NCBI GenBank assembly: GCA_040384625.1
Contig: JAZKIW010000002.1
Coordinates: 1 to 9,695 of the forward strand
Length of the DNA stretch: 9,695 nucleotides
DNA from: CADEEN01 sp040384625
Lineage (GTDB): Bacteria > Pseudomonadota > Gammaproteobacteria > Burkholderiales > Burkholderiaceae_C
Direction: 5' to 3'
Part shown: one piece after another, positions 6,914 through 9,695 of the stretch
How positions within the stretch are numbered: position 1 is the stretch's first letter
How the letters are laid out: each line of letters begins with the position of its first letter
Notes under the pieces: model-generated
Database searches by the model: none
Told to the model about the DNA's origin: nothing
What the model saw: only the letters and a program-made list of their open reading frames with translations
Program-made: the position numbers and the translations under genes

Positions 6914-7453
6914 ATGTCAAGCTCCAAATTGCTCCACTGCCGCGAATACCGGCAGTCCGATGACCTCGAAGCGCTCACTCGGCTCATTCGATCAGCCTAC
7001 GAACCCCATGCCGCGCGCGGTCTGCGCTACTGGGCCACACACCAAACAATCGAAGACACCGCTAAACGCCTCGCAAGTGGTCATGGGCTGGTGGCCGAAG
7101 TCAATGGCCAGGTCGTCGCAACGATCACACTGCGCAGGCCCGAGTCGGGCTCCAAAGTGCCGCTGCTTCGCGAGCCAAGTACTTGGTCGTTCGGCCAGTT
7201 TGCGGTTGCCCCGGCTCATAAGGGCAAGGGCTTGGGCAAGCAGATCCATGACTTCGCAGTCGCGTATGCACTCGCGCGAGGCTGTAACACCATGGCTCTT
7301 CACACGGCGCAGCCGGCGGTCGCACTTATCGACATGTACAGCTCCTGGGGCTATGCCGTCGTGGGCACCTGCGACTGGCGCCCCCACACCAACTACCTGA
7401 GCGTGCTCATGTCCCAGTCAGTCAAGCCGTCGGTGCCATCAAAAGCTACCTAA
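6914..7453 (+). CDS. GNAT acetyltransferase, second cassette-like gene
   Basis: A 179-residue GNAT enzyme unlike the preceding one. The acetyl-CoA region reads WSFGQFAVAPAHKGKGLG, with the loop at K103-G-K-G-L-G108, then the helix QIHDFAVAYALARG and the fourth-strand region MALHTAQPAVALIDMYSSWGY. An upstream in-frame ATG exists at 6707, but it would overlap the previous gene by 150 bases and read through the attC site, so I use the ATG at 6914, three bases after R'. The substrate cannot be told; the W-x-P-H-T-N-Y-x-S-V-L-M ending is seen in several small-molecule GNATs. The TAA stop again lies in the next R''-like core. Confidence 0.85.
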   Translation: MSSSKLLHCREYRQSDDLEALTRLIRSAYEPHAARGLRYWATHQTIEDTAKRLASGHGLVAEVNGQVVATITLRRPESGSKVPLLREPSTWSFGQFAVAPAHKGKGLGKQIHDFAVAYALARGCNTMALHTAQPAVALIDMYSSWGYAVVGTCDWRPHTNYLSVLMSQSVKPSVPSKAT

Positions 7454-7505
7454 CCAGTCGTTCAGGCTGACCCGCTACGGAAGCCGTCGCCTGGCCGCTC
7501 TAAGC
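7448..7505 (+). repeat. Integron attC-like site 2, with a degenerate R' core
   Basis: The R'' core ACCTAAC (7448-7454) fits RYYYAAC and contains the upstream stop codon. After the usual five-base spacer comes GTTCAGGC (7460-7467), a typical L'' box. CAGGC-T-GAC (7463-7471) pairs with GTCGCCTG (7486-7493) through eight base pairs and one unpaired T, the kind of extrahelical base that marks the recombining strand of attC sites. The tip is CCG-CTA-CGG. The expected R' core is TCTAAGC (7499-7505), which keeps RRRY but has lost GTT. The length is 58 nt, equal to site 1. The site is probably no longer a good substrate. Confidence 0.55.
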
Positions 7506-7575
7506 CACGGTGGGTATTGTTCTTCCACGGCCCGTCGCAGTCTGTCTCGACGACCTCACCCCAGGAGTTCTGATC

Positions 7576-7863
7576 ATGCCTGTCTACCTCATAGCGCAAC
7601 TCAACATCCACGACCGCCCAACGTACGACAAGTACGTCTCGGCTTTCATGGACGTCTTCCGTCCCTATGGCGGCAAGGTGCTCTCTACTGAAGAAGCACC
7701 CGAGGTCCTCGAAGGCGCGTGTGGCCATTCGCGAACGATACTTCTCGAGTTCCCGTCAGCAGAGAAGGCGCACGCTTGGTATGCCTCTGCGGACTACCAA
7801 GCCATTGTGAAAGACCGCCATGCCGCAACAACCGGCAACATCGTCCTCATCCGTGGGCGATGA
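7576..7863 (+). CDS. DUF1330 family small protein
   Basis: A complete 95-residue protein of the DUF1330 family, which has a ferredoxin-like dimeric alpha/beta-barrel fold. It opens MPVYLIAQLNIHDRPTYDKY and has YGGKVLSTEEAPEVLEG in the middle. The conserved core LLEFPSAEKAHAWYASADYQ is followed by RHAATTGNIVLIRG at the end. The length is that of the family. Its biochemical role is not established. The start is the ATG at 7576, with AGGAG eight bases before it; a GTG at 7510 in the same frame would add residues outside the family. It is the only gene of the cluster with a strong ribosome site, and the 122-base gap before it contains attC-like site 2 plus a leader of about 70 bases. Confidence 0.9.
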   Translation: MPVYLIAQLNIHDRPTYDKYVSAFMDVFRPYGGKVLSTEEAPEVLEGACGHSRTILLEFPSAEKAHAWYASADYQAIVKDRHAATTGNIVLIRGR

Positions 7864-7930
7864 CTCCCAATCCGTTCGTCAAGGGAGCGCCCCACCGGTG
7901 GATCTCCCCTCGCGTAGAACGCCAGGCATC
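7859..7930 (+). repeat. Long imperfect inverted repeat between the DUF1330 and membrane-protein genes
   Basis: Nested paired arms: GATG with CATC (outer ends), GTTC (7874-7877) with GAAC (7917-7920), GGGAG (7883-7887) with CTCCC (7904-7908), and CCACC with GGTGG (7892-7901, a perfect palindrome). It begins at the stop of one gene and ends four bases before the next ATG, filling the position where an attC site would lie. Clear R''/R' cores are not seen (CCCAATC on the left is only similar). It may be a decayed attC or a structured mRNA leader. Confidence 0.4.
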
Positions 7931-7933
7931 CCC

Positions 7934-8353
7934 ATGCTCATCTCCATCCAGAAGTCAATCGCAAGGCACTTTGAAGTCATTGCCGAGGTCGCTGGCCTAG
8001 CCATTGCGTTGTCGGGCGCAACTCTCGCTGCCGTCTTCGGCAAATTTGTCATTGCCGTCATCCTGGGCGCAATCGCGCTTGGCCTCTTCCTGCGTTTCAC
8101 AGGTAGGCGCTCCCAGGGCCAAGCAGTTGCTCGAGTCACGCCCGGTTGGGTACGCCTCGCATCAGCGGGCTTGGCCGCCATCGAGGCGGCTGCACTTGTC
8201 GAAGCAACAGACCTTCCTGTTCGATTCAGCCAGCAAGGCTTTGAGTTCAAGCATTGGGTACTGGTGGGCTTGGTCTTCTCCGCCGCGTACCTGGTGCAGG
8301 TAAAGATCCTCCGCGCCTTGGCAAACTCGGAGCTTGATGGGCACAGGTCGTGA
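7934..8353 (+). CDS. Small membrane protein of unknown function
   Basis: 139 residues, family not recognised. Two membrane helices are clear at about 15-34 (VIAEVAGLAIALSGATLAAV) and 38-55 (FVIAVILGAIALGLFLRF), followed by a basic loop (TGRRSQ). A moderately hydrophobic segment lies near 72-88 and a last membrane helix at about 106-124 (HWVLVGLVFSAAYLVQVK), so three or four crossings are likely. The ATG at 7934 is preferred to the one at 7820, which would read through the DUF1330 gene and the inverted repeat. Its stop overlaps the next gene's GTG (GTGA), so the two are probably made together and may act as a pair. Confidence 0.65.
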   Translation: MLISIQKSIARHFEVIAEVAGLAIALSGATLAAVFGKFVIAVILGAIALGLFLRFTGRRSQGQAVARVTPGWVRLASAGLAAIEAAALVEATDLPVRFSQQGFEFKHWVLVGLVFSAAYLVQVKILRALANSELDGHRS

Positions 8354-8661
8354 AGTCAGTACCGCGTTCCTGGACGTCCTATCGAAAGCGCAATTGGCTT
8401 GCGGTCGGCCTGTTGCTCGGCGGCCTCCCCCTGGCAGTAGCGCTCGCGATCGCGACGAGGGTCGTGTGCCATCTCGAAGGGGATGCCGCACTCGTCCTGG
8501 CAGTCCTCGCCTGGTGCTGTGCCTGGGGCTGTGCGGCCATTCGCGTGGTCCGTTGGCCATGCCCTCGCTGTGGCGCTGGTTGGTTGGCAAGTCAGGAGGC
8601 CCGCCTCGGGGCCCCCAGACGGTGTGCAAAGTGTGGGCTCGGCCTCTATGAGGAGCCATAG
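8350..8661 (+). CDS. Small membrane protein with a C-terminal zinc ribbon
   Basis: 103 residues. The N-terminus is basic (KSVPRSWTSYRKRN), then two membrane helices follow at about 17-36 and 46-64 (ALVLAVLAWCCAWGCAAI). The tail carries two CxxC pairs, C71-P-R-C74 and C92-A-K-C95-G-L, spaced like a zinc ribbon. By the positive-inside rule the ribbon is probably cytoplasmic. Function is unknown; similar two-helix plus CPxCG/CxxCGL proteins occur as hypotheticals in proteobacteria. The GTG start overlaps the TGA of the upstream gene by four bases, and no independent ribosome site is obvious. It is the last plus-strand gene of the cluster and faces ribH. Confidence 0.68.
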   Translation: MKSVPRSWTSYRKRNWLAVGLLLGGLPLAVALAIATRVVCHLEGDAALVLAVLAWCCAWGCAAIRVVRWPCPRCGAGWLASQEARLGAPRRCAKCGLGLYEEP

Positions 8662-8754
8662 GGCGGCGCCGCACCGGGCCGCCGTCTGAACCCGGCGCCA
8701 CGTGAACTGGCCTTTCGATTGAGGCCTGCCGGGCTGTTTCAGCGTCCAAAAAAG
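8662..8754. other. Convergent intergenic region with two hairpins
   Basis: It separates the zinc-ribbon gene (plus) from ribH (minus). GGCGGC (8662-8667) pairs with GCCGCC (8678-8683) immediately after the plus-strand stop, and GGCCT (8709-8713) pairs with AGGCC (8722-8726). Neither is followed by a T-run on its own strand. Six Ts directly follow the ribH stop on the minus strand (8753-8748) but have no GC-rich stem in front. It may end transcription from both sides, but no standard intrinsic terminator is present. No attC cores are seen. Confidence 0.35.
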
Positions 8755-9303
8755 TTAGGAGACGGTCGCCCTGGACACTTGGTTGCGGGTGCCCATAGCC
8801 TCAATGGAGGCAAGGCCCGCAACGGCCGCCAGGCATGCCCGGGCCACCTCCACACCCTTCTTGATCAGGTGCTCGCTGAAGAAGCGCACATGATCCTCGT
8901 GCTCGTGGAAGTTCTGCGGCGTCAGTACCGCCGACAACACCGGAACTCCGGCGTCCAGCTGTACGCGCATGAGCCCATCGATCACCGCCGAAGCCACAAA
9001 CTCGTGCCGGTAGATGCCGCCATTGACCACCAGCCCGCAGGCGATGATCGCGTCGTACCTCCCGCTCTGCGCGAGCTTCTTAGCAAAGAGCGGGATCTCG
9101 AAGGCTCCCGGGACGTTCATCTGCTCGATGTGGCTGGCCGGAACGCCACACCGCTCGAGCTCGTGGAGCAGGGAGTCCTTGCCCTTGTCGACGATCTCGC
9201 GGTGCCATGACGAAGCAATGATTGCTACGCGAGGGTGCTTCGTTGGTTCGTCCACCGTAGTGGCCGTGAACGTAGGCGCGGGAGAGTGGGACAACTGATT
9301 CAT
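8755..9303 (-). CDS. ribH: 6,7-dimethyl-8-ribityllumazine synthase, type II (RibH2-like)
   Basis: Lumazine synthase condenses 5-amino-6-ribitylamino-uracil with dihydroxybutanone phosphate, the step before riboflavin synthase. 182 residues. Key marks are IASSWHREIV, with W33 where RibH2 enzymes stack on the ligand, VPGAFEIPL (64-72) and GGIYRHEFVA, with H100 as the likely catalytic base. VLSAVLTPQNFHEHEDHVRFF then closes the active site region. The GGIYxHxFV and LTPxxFHE patterns point to the type II (Brucella RibH2-like, decameric) form and not the icosahedral type I. The start has AAGAGGAA with good spacing before the ATG. About 20 residues precede the core and about 20 follow it. An FMN riboswitch lies in the leader. 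It stands apart from other rib genes, at least within view. Confidence 0.95.
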   Translation of the reverse strand: MNQLSHSPAPTFTATTVDEPTKHPRVAIIASSWHREIVDKGKDSLLHELERCGVPASHIEQMNVPGAFEIPLFAKKLAQSGRYDAIIACGLVVNGGIYRHEFVASAVIDGLMRVQLDAGVPVLSAVLTPQNFHEHEDHVRFFSEHLIKKGVEVARACLAAVAGLASIEAMGTRNQVSRATVS

Positions 9304-9354
9304 GGATTTCCTCTTGAGAGTGAATGACCAGAATCAGGGCGTGCGAAGGCTCAG

Positions 9355-9378
9355 CCAGCTGGCGCGCGCGCAAGCTGG
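9355..9378 (-). promoter_or_regulatory. Leader hairpin between the FMN aptamer and ribH
   Basis: CCAGCT and AGCTGG form a perfect 6-bp stem around a 12-base alternating GC loop, 16 bases after the aptamer and about 40 bases before the ribosome site. No U-run follows, so it is not a plain terminator. It could be part of the riboswitch expression platform, acting on translation or through Rho; this is an inference from position. Confidence 0.35.
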
Positions 9379-9393
9379 TCGAGACTGTCGCGA

Positions 9394-9541
9394 TCTCTTT
9401 CATCCGGACTGTGACCGTCGGCCCTGGCATCGCACCAGATCTGCTGACCCCGGAGCCTGCTTGCGCAGGCTCCGGGCGCTCGCGGGCTCCTGCAGCTGCC
9501 TGCAGATACCGCCGGTGGGGAATCTCGCCCCGCCCTGAGAA
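9394..9541 (-). promoter_or_regulatory. FMN riboswitch (RFN element) controlling ribH
   Basis: The minus strand carries the conserved FMN aptamer segments in order. They are AGGGCGGGGCGA then GATTCCCCACCGGCGGT (9524-9508), AGCCCGCGAGCGC, GGTCAGCAGATCTGGT, GGGCCGACGGT (9424-9414) and AGTCCGGATGAAAGAGA (9410-9394). The closing stem pairs TCTC (9540-9537) with GAGA (9397-9394). The variable arm is a perfect 12-bp stem (9449-9460 with 9465-9476) capped by a GCAA tetraloop. FMN riboswitches repress riboflavin synthesis or uptake genes when FMN is abundant. The aptamer ends about 90 bases before the ribH start. Confidence 0.96.
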
Positions 9542-9646
9542 CGCTGCCAACCCACAAGGGCTGGCAACCTGATCGTACGACGTGACACGGGCCGAACGCG
9601 TTGGGATAACGCAATGGCAATGAGAATCTGTCGGCCCTGGATCACC

Positions 9647-9676
9647 AATACACTTTGCTGAGTACTGCGATGTCAA
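9647..9676 (-). promoter_or_regulatory. Candidate sigma-70 promoter for the riboswitch-ribH transcript
   Basis: On the minus strand TTGACA (9676-9671) matches the -35 consensus exactly. After 18 bases comes TGTATT (9652-9647), a four-of-six match to the -10 box. Transcription would start near 9640, about 100 bases before the aptamer. A strong hairpin (TGCCA-G-CCC with GGG-T-TGGCA, about 9546-9567) lies between promoter and aptamer. Confidence 0.5.
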
Positions 9677-9695
9677 CTTGCAAAGCGTGGCAGCT

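Noticed and set aside
8748..8753. T-run on the minus strand after ribH as an intrinsic terminator
   Set aside because: No GC-rich stem precedes it; the candidate pairing in the last ribH codons leaves a one-base loop, so it is not supported.
8662..8754. A further attC site at the end of the cassette cluster
   Set aside because: No R'' or R' cores could be paired. GTTAGGA at 8754-8760 resembles R' but has the wrong last base and overlaps the ribH stop, with no partner upstream.
9080..9676. Minus-strand frame over the 5' part of ribH and its riboswitch
   Set aside because: It overlaps a clear riboswitch and is out of frame with ribH, so it is not a gene.
1..9695. CRISPR arrays, tRNA or rRNA genes, insertion sequences
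   Set aside because: No regularly spaced direct repeats, cloverleaf-type sequences, rRNA segments or transposase motifs were seen by eye on either strand.

Overview
The window is GC-rich DNA, probably from a betaproteobacterium of the order Burkholderiales. This is inferred from base composition, codon use, and the mix of a glutathione-type isomerase, a coiled-coil/HTH protein and an FMN-riboswitch lumazine synthase; no rRNA or tRNA is present to confirm it. It is a draft scaffold: exactly 100 Ns at 6079-6178 join two contigs, so the two halves may not be true neighbours.

Left contig (1-6078). Two overlapping minus-strand genes come first: a truncated Tat-exported serine hydrolase of the beta-lactamase family (1-316) and a 2-hydroxychromene-2-carboxylate isomerase-like protein (313-1005). 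A short minus-strand coiled-coil plus HTH protein follows (1281-1715). Diverging from it is a tight three-gene plus-strand operon from a conjugation system: a TraI/MOBH relaxase-like protein (1886-3532), a TraD coupling ATPase of the SXT/TOL type (3534-5453) and a DUF4400 membrane protein (5450-6073). Together they resemble the DNA-processing module of an integrative conjugative element (ICE) or conjugative plasmid. No integrase or mating-pair genes are in view, because the contig ends 5 bases after the last gene.

Right contig (6179-9695). After a partial membrane ORF come small plus-strand genes: two different GNAT acetyltransferases, a DUF1330 protein, and a coupled pair of small membrane proteins, the second with a zinc ribbon. 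One intergenic region carries a perfect 10-bp inverted repeat built on the GCCTAAC/GTTAGGC core of integron attC sites. The next has a second attC-like structure of the same 58-nt length. Two weaker inverted repeats sit between the other genes. The best reading is a partly decayed integron cassette cluster without a visible integrase (CALIN-like).

Converging on this cluster is ribH (8755-9303, minus), a type II lumazine synthase. It has a clear FMN riboswitch in its leader (9394-9541) and a candidate promoter upstream (9647-9676), so riboflavin synthesis here is probably under FMN feedback. The window therefore holds housekeeping genes, a conjugation module and a probable cassette array. The strongest leads are the cassette array, the relaxase homologue that lacks the usual MOBH histidine motif, and the altered Walker A motif of TraD.
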